NCBI RefSeq assembly: GCF_024171695.1 | Contig: NZ_JAMTCF010000002.1 | Location: 434,001 to 498,000 of the forward strand | Direction of reading: 5' to 3' | Length of the DNA: 64,000 nucleotides | From: Actinosynnema pretiosum | GTDB taxonomy: Bacteria > Actinomycetota > Actinomycetes > Mycobacteriales > Pseudonocardiaceae | Shown: piece by piece, positions 8,197-15,480 of the stretch | How positions within the stretch are numbered: position 1 is the first letter of the stretch | Layout of the letters: the number at the start of each line of letters is the position of its first letter | Made by a program: the position numbers and the translations under genes | The notes under the pieces: model-generated | Databases searched by the model: none | The model's input: the letters and a program-made list of their open reading frames with translations, nothing else | Told to the model about the DNA's origin: nothing

Positions 8197-9174
8197 TCAG
8201 GGGCAGCGGACGACCTGCCCCGCGTAGGACAGGCCCGCGCCGAACCCGATCAGCAGCAGCACGTCGCCGCTCTTGATCTCGCCCGAGGCCCGCATGTGGT
8301 CGATCGCCAGCGGGATCGACGCCGACGAGGTGTTGCCCGACTCGACGATGTCCCGCGCCACCACCAGGTCCTCGCGCGCGCCGCTGGAGCGCAGCTTCTT
8401 CGCGATGGCCTCGACGATCCGCAGGTTCGCCTGGTGCGGCACCAGCACGTCCACGTCGGCGGCGGTCAGCCCGGCGGCCTCCACGGCGCGCAGCGCGATC
8501 GGCGCGATCCGCGTGGTGGCCCAGCGGAACACCGACTGGCCCTCCTGGTGGATGAACGAGTCCCGGTCCGGGATCTCGATCAGGTTGTGCATGTCGCCCG
8601 CGCTGCCCCACACCACCGGCCCGATGGCGGGCTCGTCGGTGGCGGAGACCACCGCGGCGCCCGCGCCGTCCGCGAAGATGATCGCGTTCGCGCGGTCGTC
8701 CCGCTGGACCCAGTCGGTGAGCTTCTCAGCGCCGATCACCAGCACGTGGTTGGCGCTGCCGGAGCGGACCATGTCCGACGCGGCGGCCAGCGCGTAGCAG
8801 AAGCCCGCGCAGGCGGCGTTCACGTCGAACGCGGGCGCGGCCTTCACCCCGATGCGGTCGGCGACCTGGGCCGCCGCGTTCGGGATCGGCGAGGGCATGG
8901 TGCAGGTCGCCACGATCACGGCGCCGATGTCGGCCGGGGACAGGCCCGCGTCCGCGACGGCCTTCGAGCCCGCGTCCACGGCCATGTCCGCGAGCGAGAG
9001 GTCGGGGCCCGCGAAGCGGCGGTTCACGATGCCGACGCGGTCCCGGATCCACTCGTCCGAGGTGTCCATGTACTGCGCCAGGTCGTGGTTCGAGACCACG
9101 GTGTCCGGCTGGGAGCTGCCGAAGCCGGTGATGCGGCTCCCGGCGACCTGCGCGGTGGTGGTGAACGCGGTCAC
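8197..9174 (-). CDS. fabH: Beta-ketoacyl-ACP synthase III
   Basis: A 325-residue initiating condensing enzyme that joins an acyl-CoA primer to malonyl-ACP. The catalytic triad is C122 (NAACAGFCYAL), H247 (PHQANLRI) and N281 (ESGNTSSASIP). The GTG start at 9174 overlaps the fabD stop as GTGA; a much longer open frame upstream is only the shadow of fabD. In actinomycetes FabH primers are often branched (isobutyryl, anteiso), fitting the branched-chain aminotransferase seen later in the window, although primer choice cannot be read from the sequence. Confidence 0.96.
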   Translation of the reverse strand: MTAFTTTAQVAGSRITGFGSSQPDTVVSNHDLAQYMDTSDEWIRDRVGIVNRRFAGPDLSLADMAVDAGSKAVADAGLSPADIGAVIVATCTMPSPIPNAAAQVADRIGVKAAPAFDVNAACAGFCYALAAASDMVRSGSANHVLVIGAEKLTDWVQRDDRANAIIFADGAGAAVVSATDEPAIGPVVWGSAGDMHNLIEIPDRDSFIHQEGQSVFRWATTRIAPIALRAVEAAGLTAADVDVLVPHQANLRIVEAIAKKLRSSGAREDLVVARDIVESGNTSSASIPLAIDHMRASGEIKSGDVLLLIGFGAGLSYAGQVVRCP

Positions 9175-10106
9175 TTCGCGGCCTCCAGCAGTTCGGCCAC
9201 CGCGGCGACCTGGTCGGGTGTCTTCAAGGCCAACGTGGGGGTGCCCTTCAGCTCGCGCTTGGCCAGGCCGGTCAGCGCGCCCGCGGGCGGCAGTTCCACC
9301 ACCGCGCCGACGCCCCGCTCGGCGAGGGTTGCCTGGCAGGCGTCCCACCGCACGGGGCGGGTCACCTGGGAGATCAGCCGACGGAGCACCTCGGGGCCCT
9401 CGGTCACCACCGCGCCGTCCGCGTTGGACAGCAGCGACAGCTCCGGGTCCCGCACGAGGACGTCCTCGGCCCGGACGCGCAGCGCGTCCTCGGCCTGCTT
9501 CATGTAGTCGGTGTGGAACGCGCCCGCCACCTGCAGGGCCCGCACCTTCGCCCGGCCGGGCGGTTCCGCGACGAGCTTCTCCAGCGCGTCCAGCGGGCCC
9601 GCGGCCACGACCTGGCCCGCGCCGTTGCGGTTCGCGCCCACCAGGCCCAGCTCGTCCAGCCGCGCCAGCACCTCGGCCTGGTCGCCGCCGAGCACCGCCG
9701 CCATGCCGGTCGGGGCCAGCGCGCACGCGGCGGCCATCTCGGCGCCGCGCACGGAGGCCAGCAGCACGGCGTCGTCGGCGCTCAGCGCGCCCGCCATCGC
9801 GGCGGCGGCCAGCTCGCCGACGGAGTGCCCGGCGATGATCGTGTCGGCGGGCAGGTCGACCGCGCGGGTCAGCCGCTCGAACGCCAGCAGCGCGAGGGCC
9901 ACGACCAGCGGCTGGGTGACCGCGGTGTCCTTGATCTCCTCGGCGTCGGCCTCGGTGCCCAGGCGCAGCAGGTCCAGACCGGTCAGCTCGGACCACGCCC
10001 CGACGCGCTCACGGGCGCCCTCGGCATCCAGCCAGGGGGTGAGCATTCCGGGTGTCTGGGACCCCTGTCCGGGGGCGAGCAGCGCGATCACGGGCTCACT
10101 GAACAC
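9171..10106 (-). CDS. fabD: Malonyl-CoA:ACP transacylase
   Basis: A 311-residue enzyme that loads malonyl groups onto the acyl carrier protein. GQGSQ near the N-terminus and S95 in GHSVGELA mark the active site; the partner His lies in GAFHTDYM. I chose the GTG at 10106 because GGAGG sits nine bases upstream and the protein then starts FSEPVIALLAPGQG as the family does; an in-frame ATG at 10136 adds ten residues. First gene of the operon; a TTGTAG/CTACAA inverted repeat lies about 55-70 bp upstream. Confidence 0.94.
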   Translation of the reverse strand: MFSEPVIALLAPGQGSQTPGMLTPWLDAEGARERVGAWSELTGLDLLRLGTEADAEEIKDTAVTQPLVVALALLAFERLTRAVDLPADTIIAGHSVGELAAAAMAGALSADDAVLLASVRGAEMAAACALAPTGMAAVLGGDQAEVLARLDELGLVGANRNGAGQVVAAGPLDALEKLVAEPPGRAKVRALQVAGAFHTDYMKQAEDALRVRAEDVLVRDPELSLLSNADGAVVTEGPEVLRRLISQVTRPVRWDACQATLAERGVGAVVELPPAGALTGLAKRELKGTPTLALKTPDQVAAVAELLEAAK

Positions 10107-10158
10107 GGTGCCCGGCCTCCGGTGGCATGTCGGCACGGACGAAAAGGCCCGGCAACGG

Positions 10159-10175
10159 TTGTAGGTTCTCTACAA
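10159..10175. promoter_or_regulatory. Inverted repeat upstream of fabD, candidate FasR site
   Basis: Perfect TTGTAG-N5-CTACAA, 53-69 bp upstream of the fabD start and downstream of the regulator gene. Its position between regulator and operon makes it a natural candidate operator for the FasR-like protein encoded next door. No binding data are available here. Confidence 0.45.
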
Positions 10176-10245
10176 AGGCGGCCGGAACACGACCGGTCCC
10201 CGGTCCGCCGCGTTGTGGAGGTCGGCCCAAAACACCCTTATCGGT

Positions 10246-10267
10246 CGGGGTGTCCTTGGTCACCCCG
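10246..10267 (-). terminator. Hairpin after fasR-like gene
   Basis: CGGGGTG/CACCCCG arms with an 8-nt loop, 38 nt beyond the regulator stop codon. It may end that transcript before the fabD promoter. Confidence 0.4.
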
Positions 10268-10304
10268 CGCGGCGTCCGGGGTGTGGTAGGGGGTGTGCCG
10301 GGGG

Positions 10305-11486
10305 TCACCACAGGCCGCGCGCGCGGGCCAGCCGGCCGACCGACAGCGCGATCCGCAGCACCAGCGCGTCCCTCGGGTCGTTGGCGTTGCGCCCGGTCAG
10401 CTCGGTGGCCCTGCGCAGCCGGTAGCGCACCGTGTTCGGGTGCACGAACAGCTTGCGGGCGCACGCCTCCAGCACGCCGCCGACCTCCAGGAACGTGTCC
10501 ACGGTCTCCAGCAGCGCCCCGCCCGCCTCCTCCAGCGGCCGGGTGATCCGGTCCACCAGCTGCCACTCGGCCTCCGGGTCGCCCGCCAGCGCGCGCTCGG
10601 GCAGCAGGTCCAGCGAGCGCACCGGGCGGGGCGCGGCGGGCCAGCCCACCACGGCGCGCAGCCCGGACAGCGCGTCGGCGGCGCTGCGGTGCGCCTCGGC
10701 GATGCTCGGCATGGTCGGGCCCGCGACGACCGCCCCGTCGCCGAAGGCCTGCGCCATCCGCCCGAGCACGTCGTCGCTCTCGGTCTCCCCGCCCAGCACC
10801 ACGACCAGCCGGGAGCCCTGCACGCTCAGCAGCGCCTGCCTGCCGCTGCGCGCGGCCCGGCTGCGCACCTCGAAGATCACCTGCTGCGGGTCGTCGGACG
10901 GCGGGTTGCCGACCAGCACGGTCGCCGGGGCGCCCGGCTCCCAGCCGAGCGCGCTGGCCCGCGACAGCAGCGACTCCTCGGCGTCGCCGCGCACCACCCC
11001 GTCCACGACCAGCGCCTCCAGCCGGGCGTCCCACGCGCCGCGCGCCTCGGCGGCGGCGGCGTACGAGGTGGCGGCGGAGAACGCGATCTCCCGGCCGTAG
11101 CGCAGCACCGCGCCGGTCAGGTGGGCGTGCTCGGCGTCGTCGGCGGCCAGCACGGGCAGGCGCTGCTCGAACAGCTCCAGCGCGATCCGCACCAGCTCCA
11201 CGGTCTGGCGCAGGCTCACCCAGCGCGAGATGTCCTTGGGGGCGGAGCGGAACGCCTCGGCGGTCAGCCGGACGGCGGGCTGCTGGTCCTGGAGCCAGGA
11301 GACGAAGCCCGCGACGCCGTTCTGGATCAGCAGGAGCACGCTCGCGCGCTGGTCGGCTGGCATCCGCCGGAACCACGGCAGCCTGCGCTCCATCTCCGCG
11401 ACGGTCGAGGAGGCGAGGTCGCCGGAGGCCCGTTCCAGGTTCCGCAGGGTGGCGGTCGACAGCGGTGGGCCTTCAGGGCGGGTCAT
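10305..11486 (-). CDS. fasR: PucR/CdaR-type regulator of fatty-acid synthesis (FasR-like)
   Basis: A 393-residue regulator directly upstream of fabD in the same direction. The C-terminus carries the PucR-type helix-turn-helix (CARKLFVHPNTVRYRLRRATELTG), preceded by a GGDEF-like middle region. Streptomyces FasR occupies exactly this position and controls the fab genes, so the same job is likely. The ATG at 11486 has no ribosome binding site, but TACGCT lies 6 nt before it, which suggests a leaderless transcript. Longer upstream readings would add about 90 Pro/Arg-rich residues without family similarity. Confidence 0.88.
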   Translation of the reverse strand: MTRPEGPPLSTATLRNLERASGDLASSTVAEMERRLPWFRRMPADQRASVLLLIQNGVAGFVSWLQDQQPAVRLTAEAFRSAPKDISRWVSLRQTVELVRIALELFEQRLPVLAADDAEHAHLTGAVLRYGREIAFSAATSYAAAAEARGAWDARLEALVVDGVVRGDAEESLLSRASALGWEPGAPATVLVGNPPSDDPQQVIFEVRSRAARSGRQALLSVQGSRLVVVLGGETESDDVLGRMAQAFGDGAVVAGPTMPSIAEAHRSAADALSGLRAVVGWPAAPRPVRSLDLLPERALAGDPEAEWQLVDRITRPLEEAGGALLETVDTFLEVGGVLEACARKLFVHPNTVRYRLRRATELTGRNANDPRDALVLRIALSVGRLARARGLW

Positions 11487-11679
11487 GCGGACAGCGTAGG
11501 AGCCGGGGCCGGGCGGTCCGCGCCACGACGGCGACGTGGAGCGGCGGGCGGTTCGGGGTGGCGGGGGCGCGCGGCGGCCCGCGCAGGGGGCCGGGCGGTG
11601 TTCCCGAGCGGAATTCGGATCGGCGCGCGAACCGCGCGGAATGAGCGCTCGGGTGGAATTCGGGAACGGGTCGGGTAAT

Positions 11680-11716
11680 GGGAACGCCCGGCGCGTGCGA
11701 CGCGCCGGGCGTTCCC
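11680..11716. other. Perfect 17-bp hairpin in a divergent intergenic region
   Basis: Arms 11680-11696 and 11700-11716 (GGGAACGCCCGGCGCGT and its complement) with a 3-nt loop. It resembles an actinobacterial terminator, but both flanking genes (leftward fasR, rightward channel-like gene) start away from it. It could be a terminator for an unannotated RNA, or an extended operator. The rest of the 377-bp gap 11487-11863 holds no gene. Confidence 0.6.
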
Positions 11717-11863
11717 CTCTCCCCGGTCCCCACCGGTGTCTCCACTCTGGACCGCAGTCGGGCAAAAAGCCACGTCAGTCACCCTTTCGTGGCACCGCTT
11801 CAGGTTGCCGGGTGAAAGGCGCCGCGAAACGATCGGCCACATCCGCAACTGCGAGGAGGCGCC

Positions 11864-12766
11864 ATGGGCTCCGAAATCACCGCAGGACTCGGGCAGGCGT
11901 GGGCGCTGGTCGCCACGTTCGTGCCCAAGCTCCTGGGTTTCCTGCTGGTGCTCGCCGTCGGCTGGTTCATCGCCAAGGCGCTGTCCAGGGGCGCGGGCTT
12001 CCTGCTGCGGCGGCTCGGCTTCGAGCGGCTCGTGGAGCGGGCCGGGATGCGGCGGGTGGTGGCGCAGTCGCCGATCGACGCGACCGGGCTCATCGTGCGG
12101 CTGGTGTACTACTTCGTGCTGCTGATGTCGTTGCAGCTCGCGTTCAGCGTGTTCGGCGCGGAGAACGCCGTCAGCGCGCTGCTGACCGACGTGATCGCGT
12201 ACCTGCCGCGCATCGTGGTGGCGCTGGTGCTGGTCCTGGTGGCGTCGGCGATCGGCCGGGCGCTGCGCACGATGATCACCGGCGCGATCGGCCCGCGCAG
12301 CTACACGCGGCTGCTGGGCGGCGCGGCGCAGGGCTTCATCGTGGCGCTGGGCGCGATCGCGGCGCTGAACCAGCTGGGCATCGCGGTGGCGGTGACCATG
12401 CCGGTGCTGATCGCCGTGCTGGCGACGGTGGCGGGCGTGATCGTGGTGGGCGTGGGCGGCGGGCTGGTCCGCCCGATGCAGCAGCGCTGGGAGACGGCGC
12501 TGCAGCGGATGCAGCAGGAGACGGCGGTCCTCACCCCGCAACCGCGCCAGTCCCAGGAGCGGACCACGGGCCAGGACCGGGCGGGCTCGGACCGGGGCGG
12601 CTCGGACCGGTCGGGCGCGATGGCCTCCGGGGCCTCGGGTTCCGCCGGGATCGCCGGGTCCGCGCAGCAGGAGCCGGTGACGGCCGGGATCAGGAAGCGC
12701 GGGGGAGCGGCGGACGCCCCGACCCCGCCGTCCGGCATCCCGAGGCCGGGCACCGAGAACATCTAG
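11864..12766 (+). CDS. Conserved TM-helix protein, mechanosensitive-channel-like
   Basis: A 300-residue membrane protein. Four to five hydrophobic segments (about 14-38, 74-104, 108-134, 148-170, 172-197) include a pair of PKLLGFLLVLAVGWFIAKAL / LPRIVVALVLVLVASAIG repeats typical of the conserved TM-helix proteins related to small-conductance channels. The beta-domain of true MscS is absent; a hydrophilic Gln/Ser/Gly-rich tail follows residue 205. A role in osmotic release is plausible but unproven. The ATG has AGGAGG four bases upstream. Confidence 0.75.
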   Translation: MGSEITAGLGQAWALVATFVPKLLGFLLVLAVGWFIAKALSRGAGFLLRRLGFERLVERAGMRRVVAQSPIDATGLIVRLVYYFVLLMSLQLAFSVFGAENAVSALLTDVIAYLPRIVVALVLVLVASAIGRALRTMITGAIGPRSYTRLLGGAAQGFIVALGAIAALNQLGIAVAVTMPVLIAVLATVAGVIVVGVGGGLVRPMQQRWETALQRMQQETAVLTPQPRQSQERTTGQDRAGSDRGGSDRSGAMASGASGSAGIAGSAQQEPVTAGIRKRGGAADAPTPPSGIPRPGTENI

Positions 12767-12823
12767 CCGGGAACGTCCAGCCGAGAGCACCCGGCGCCGA
12801 GAACGCCGGAGCTGACCGGTCGC

Positions 12824-12859
12824 GGAGGCCGGGAGCGGGAACCCCCGCTCCCGGCCTCC
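12824..12859 (+). terminator. Strong hairpin after channel-like gene
   Basis: A perfect 16-bp stem (GGAGGCCGGGAGCGGG and complement) with a 4-nt loop, 58 nt beyond the stop codon. Confidence 0.7.
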
Positions 12860-13025
12860 CGCCGTCCTGCGACCGCGCAGGCCACGGGACCGACCCAGCC
12901 CCCGCCCGGCCCGCACACCGCCCCTCACCCCGCCCCGCCCGCGCTACCCCCGCGTCCTGATCCACCCGCCACCCGCCCCAGCCACCCAGCACCAGCCATC
13001 CGCCATGCGGCATCCGGCACCGGCC

Positions 13026-13125
13026 GGCCCCCCGGTCGCCGCCGCTGGCCACCCGCCGCTGGCCACCCGGCACCCGGCACCCGCCACCGGCTGGCCCCCG
13101 GTCGCCGCCGCTGGCCACCCGCCGC
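13026..13125. repeat. Direct repeat of about 33 bp
   Basis: A GGCCCCCGGTCGCCGCCGCT-led block followed by GGCCACCCGCCG occurs at 13026-13059 and again at 13093-13125, separated by CACCCGGCAC-type short repeats. Part of a 560-bp gap (12767-13330) without any convincing gene. Confidence 0.7.
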
Positions 13126-13137
13126 CTGTCACCCGCC

Positions 13138-13218
13138 GCCTGCGGCCCGTCTGCCTGCGGCCCGTCTGCCTGCTGCCCGTCTGCCTGCTGCCCGTCTGCC
13201 TGCTGCCCATCGCCTGCC
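13138..13218. repeat. Tandem 15-bp repeat
   Basis: About five copies of a CTGCCTGCNGCCCGT unit run up to roughly 110 bp before the FMN riboswitch. They are nearly identical, so recent slippage or expansion is likely. Confidence 0.75.
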
Positions 13219-13330
13219 TCTACCGGTGCCCGCCCTCCACCTCCCACCCGCCCCGCCTCACCCCGTGCCCCACATCACCCGCGCGGGTGGAACACCCGCC
13301 GCCTTCCCGCTGTTCACGGGGGTGGAGAAC

Positions 13331-13450
13331 ACGCGCTCCGGGGCTCGGTGAAATCCCGAACCGGCGGTGAGAGCCCGCGAACCGCCGCCAGGCGGCCGAC
13401 CCGGTGGGATTCCGGGGCCGACGGTCACAGTCCGGATGAGAGGTGCGCAG
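13331..13450 (+). ncRNA. FMN riboswitch (RFN element)
   Basis: All hallmark blocks of the RFN aptamer are present in order: CGGTGAAATCCCGAACCGGC, GGTGAGAGCCCGCGA, GGTGGGATTCCGG, GGCCGACGGTCACAGTCCGG and ATGAGAGGTGCGCAG. GCGC arms at both ends can close stem P1. The element ends about 46 nt before the GTG of a PnuX-type transporter gene. No U-tract terminator intervenes, so control of translation by hiding the GGAGG is the likely mode. Confidence 0.93.
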
Positions 13451-13495
13451 CGGTCCCGCGACCCTGCCATGCCCTGGAACGGGGATGGAGGAGCG

Positions 13496-14155
13496 GTGCA
13501 CGTCCTGCTGGAGCACGGTTTCACGCTGTTCGGGCAGCGGGTGTCCCTCGCCGAGTTCGCGGGCCAGGTCCTCGCGCTCGTCGTGGTCTTCCTCGCCCAG
13601 CGCCGCTCGATGCTCACCTGGCCGGTGCAGCTCGGGTCGGTGGTGCTGCTGTTCACCGTCTACGCCTCGGCCGACCTGGGCGGCATCGCGGCGCGGCAGG
13701 TCGTCATCGGGCTGATCACCCTGCACGGCTGGTGGGCCTGGAGCCGTCACCGCGACCCGGTCCTCGGCGTCGTCGTCCGCAGGGGCACCGGCCGCGAGCG
13801 CCTCGCCGTGCTCGCCGCGTTCCTCCTCGGCACCACCGGCTTCGCGCTCCTGCTGGACGCCACCAACGCCTCCTGGGCCCCGTGGCCGGACGCGGCGATC
13901 TTCGTCGGCACGGTGCTCGCCTTCGCCCTCCAGGGCCGGGGCCTGGTCGAGTTCTGGATCGTCTGGCTGGTCGTCGACGCGATCGGCGTCCCCCTGCAGA
14001 TCCGCTCCGGCCTGTGGTTCAGCGCCGCCGTCTACACCGTGTTCGCCGTGCTGGTGGTCAAGGGCTTCCTCGACTGGAACCGCGAAGCCCGCCGCGAGCG
14101 CGCCCCGCAGGCGGCCAACCCGGCCAACCCGGCGAACCCGGTCAGCCCGGTCTGA
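13496..14155 (+). CDS. pnuX: PnuX/RibM-type riboflavin transporter (PnuC family)
   Basis: A 219-residue membrane protein with about seven hydrophobic segments. LITLHGWWAWSRH, a W-x-x-W-type motif, and the late LVVDAIGVPLQIRSGLW segment are typical of the PnuC family. The FMN riboswitch directly upstream identifies the substrate class: riboflavin rather than nicotinamide riboside, as for actinobacterial PnuX/RibM. I use the GTG at 13496 with GGAGG four bases upstream; an in-frame ATG at 13469 lacks a ribosome binding site. The C-terminal tail is an Ala-Asn-Pro repeat (NPANPANPVSPV). The gene overlaps the convergent solute-binding protein gene by 14 bp. Confidence 0.9.
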   Translation: MHVLLEHGFTLFGQRVSLAEFAGQVLALVVVFLAQRRSMLTWPVQLGSVVLLFTVYASADLGGIAARQVVIGLITLHGWWAWSRHRDPVLGVVVRRGTGRERLAVLAAFLLGTTGFALLLDATNASWAPWPDAAIFVGTVLAFALQGRGLVEFWIVWLVVDAIGVPLQIRSGLWFSAAVYTVFAVLVVKGFLDWNREARRERAPQAANPANPANPVSPV

Positions 14156-15476
14156 CCAGGCCGGGCAGCGTGGTCAGCCCGTCGGCCAGCGCCGCGACCC
14201 TGGCGTCCACCGCCTGCCCGTCGCGCATCGCCTCGCCGACCTGCTCCTGCACCAACCGGGTCAGCAGGTCGTAGTTCGGCACGGCGGGCCGGGACTTCGC
14301 GGAGTCCAGCGCCTCCCGCAGCACCTCCAGGTGCGGCCGGGCCCACAACGACTCGTCCTCGTACAGCGAGGTCCGGGTCGGCGCGAACCCGGCCTGCTCC
14401 AGCAGCACCCGCTGCCGCGCCGGGTCGGTCAGGAACCGCACGAACTCCCGCGCGGTCTTCCCGTGCCGCGTGCAGGTCGACACCCCCAGGTTCCACCCGC
14501 CCAGCGCGCTCCTCCACGGCAGCGGGGCCACGCCGATCAGCGCCGGGTCCAGCGACCCCTCGTCCCGGTCGGCCGAGGTGAGCTGGGCGTACGCGTAGGG
14601 CCAGTTGCGCATCAGCGCCACCTCGCCCCGCCCGAACGCCTGCCAGCTCGCGTCCTCGTCGTAGTCCAGCGTGGACCTCGGCAACCACCCGTCGCGCACG
14701 GCCCCCACCAGCGACCGCACCCCGGTGGCCGACCCGGAGTCCAGCGCCAGGTGCGGCACGCCCCGCGAGTCCACCGACACCAGCTCGCCGCCGAACGCCC
14801 ACATCGCCTCGAACGCGTTGACCGACAGCCCCTCGTACGCCTTCCGGAACTGCCCGGCGTACCCGGCGACCGACGGCCGCGCCGCGCTCACCGCCCGCGC
14901 GGCCTCCCGCAGCGCGGCGAAGCTCGTCGGCGGCTGCGCCACCAGGTCGGTCCGGTAGTAGAGCAGGCCCGCGTCGGCCCGCCACGGCACCGCCCACAGC
15001 CGCGTCGCGCCCGCCGCGTCCCGCGCCCGCCCCAGCTCCTCGCTCCGCGCGTACCGGGCGGCGCGCAGCGACTCCGGCCGGAACTGGGACAGGTCGAGGT
15101 CCCGGTCCGACACCTCGGCCAGGAACCCGCCCTCGGCGAACTCCGCCGTCCACACCACGTCCATGGCCATCACGTCGTAGCAGGGCGCCCCCTCCTCCCG
15201 CTTGCTGCGCTGCGAGTGGGCGATCAGCTGGGCGCGGTAGGCGTCGCTGGCGGTCGCCTGCTCCTGGAACGCCACCTGCTGGTCCGGGTTGAACCGGTTC
15301 CACAGCTCCACCAGCTGGGTGATCTGCTTGCCCACCGAGGTGTCCTTCGAGTCCGCGAAGACGATGGGCCCGCTCCGCTCCTCCCACCCGGCCTCGGGCT
15401 CCGCGCACCCGGCGAGCGCCCCGCCCAGCAGCAGCCAGACCAGCACCACCCGGCCCGCCCGCGTCCTCCGGGCCAT
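14142..15476 (-). CDS. ABC-type sugar-binding lipoprotein (orphan)
   Basis: A 444-residue extracellular solute-binding protein of the family that serves sugar ABC importers. The N-terminal signal ends in a lipobox (GGALAGCAEP), so the protein should be a membrane-anchored lipoprotein. Further features include IVFADSKDTSVGKQITQLVE, GAPCYDVMAMDVVWTAEFA and the late TAREFVRFLTDPARQR segment. No permease or ATPase gene is adjacent. The start at 15476 is 5 nt after the stop of the upstream cyclase-like gene, so the two are co-transcribed; an alternative start at 15491 would overlap that gene. Confidence 0.86.
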   Translation of the reverse strand: MARRTRAGRVVLVWLLLGGALAGCAEPEAGWEERSGPIVFADSKDTSVGKQITQLVELWNRFNPDQQVAFQEQATASDAYRAQLIAHSQRSKREEGAPCYDVMAMDVVWTAEFAEGGFLAEVSDRDLDLSQFRPESLRAARYARSEELGRARDAAGATRLWAVPWRADAGLLYYRTDLVAQPPTSFAALREAARAVSAARPSVAGYAGQFRKAYEGLSVNAFEAMWAFGGELVSVDSRGVPHLALDSGSATGVRSLVGAVRDGWLPRSTLDYDEDASWQAFGRGEVALMRNWPYAYAQLTSADRDEGSLDPALIGVAPLPWRSALGGWNLGVSTCTRHGKTAREFVRFLTDPARQRVLLEQAGFAPTRTSLYEDESLWARPHLEVLREALDSAKSRPAVPNYDLLTRLVQEQVGEAMRDGQAVDARVAALADGLTTLPGLVRPG

Positions 15477-15480
15477 CCGC

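Noticed and set aside
6607..9507. A 966-residue plus-strand frame across the fab operon
   Set aside because: His/Arg/Gln-rich composition is typical of an antisense shadow; all known motifs are on the minus strand.
13138..13218. Possible CRISPR array
   Set aside because: Units are contiguous 15-mers without spacers; no cas genes in the window. The arrays at 23601 and 32391 fail for the same reason.
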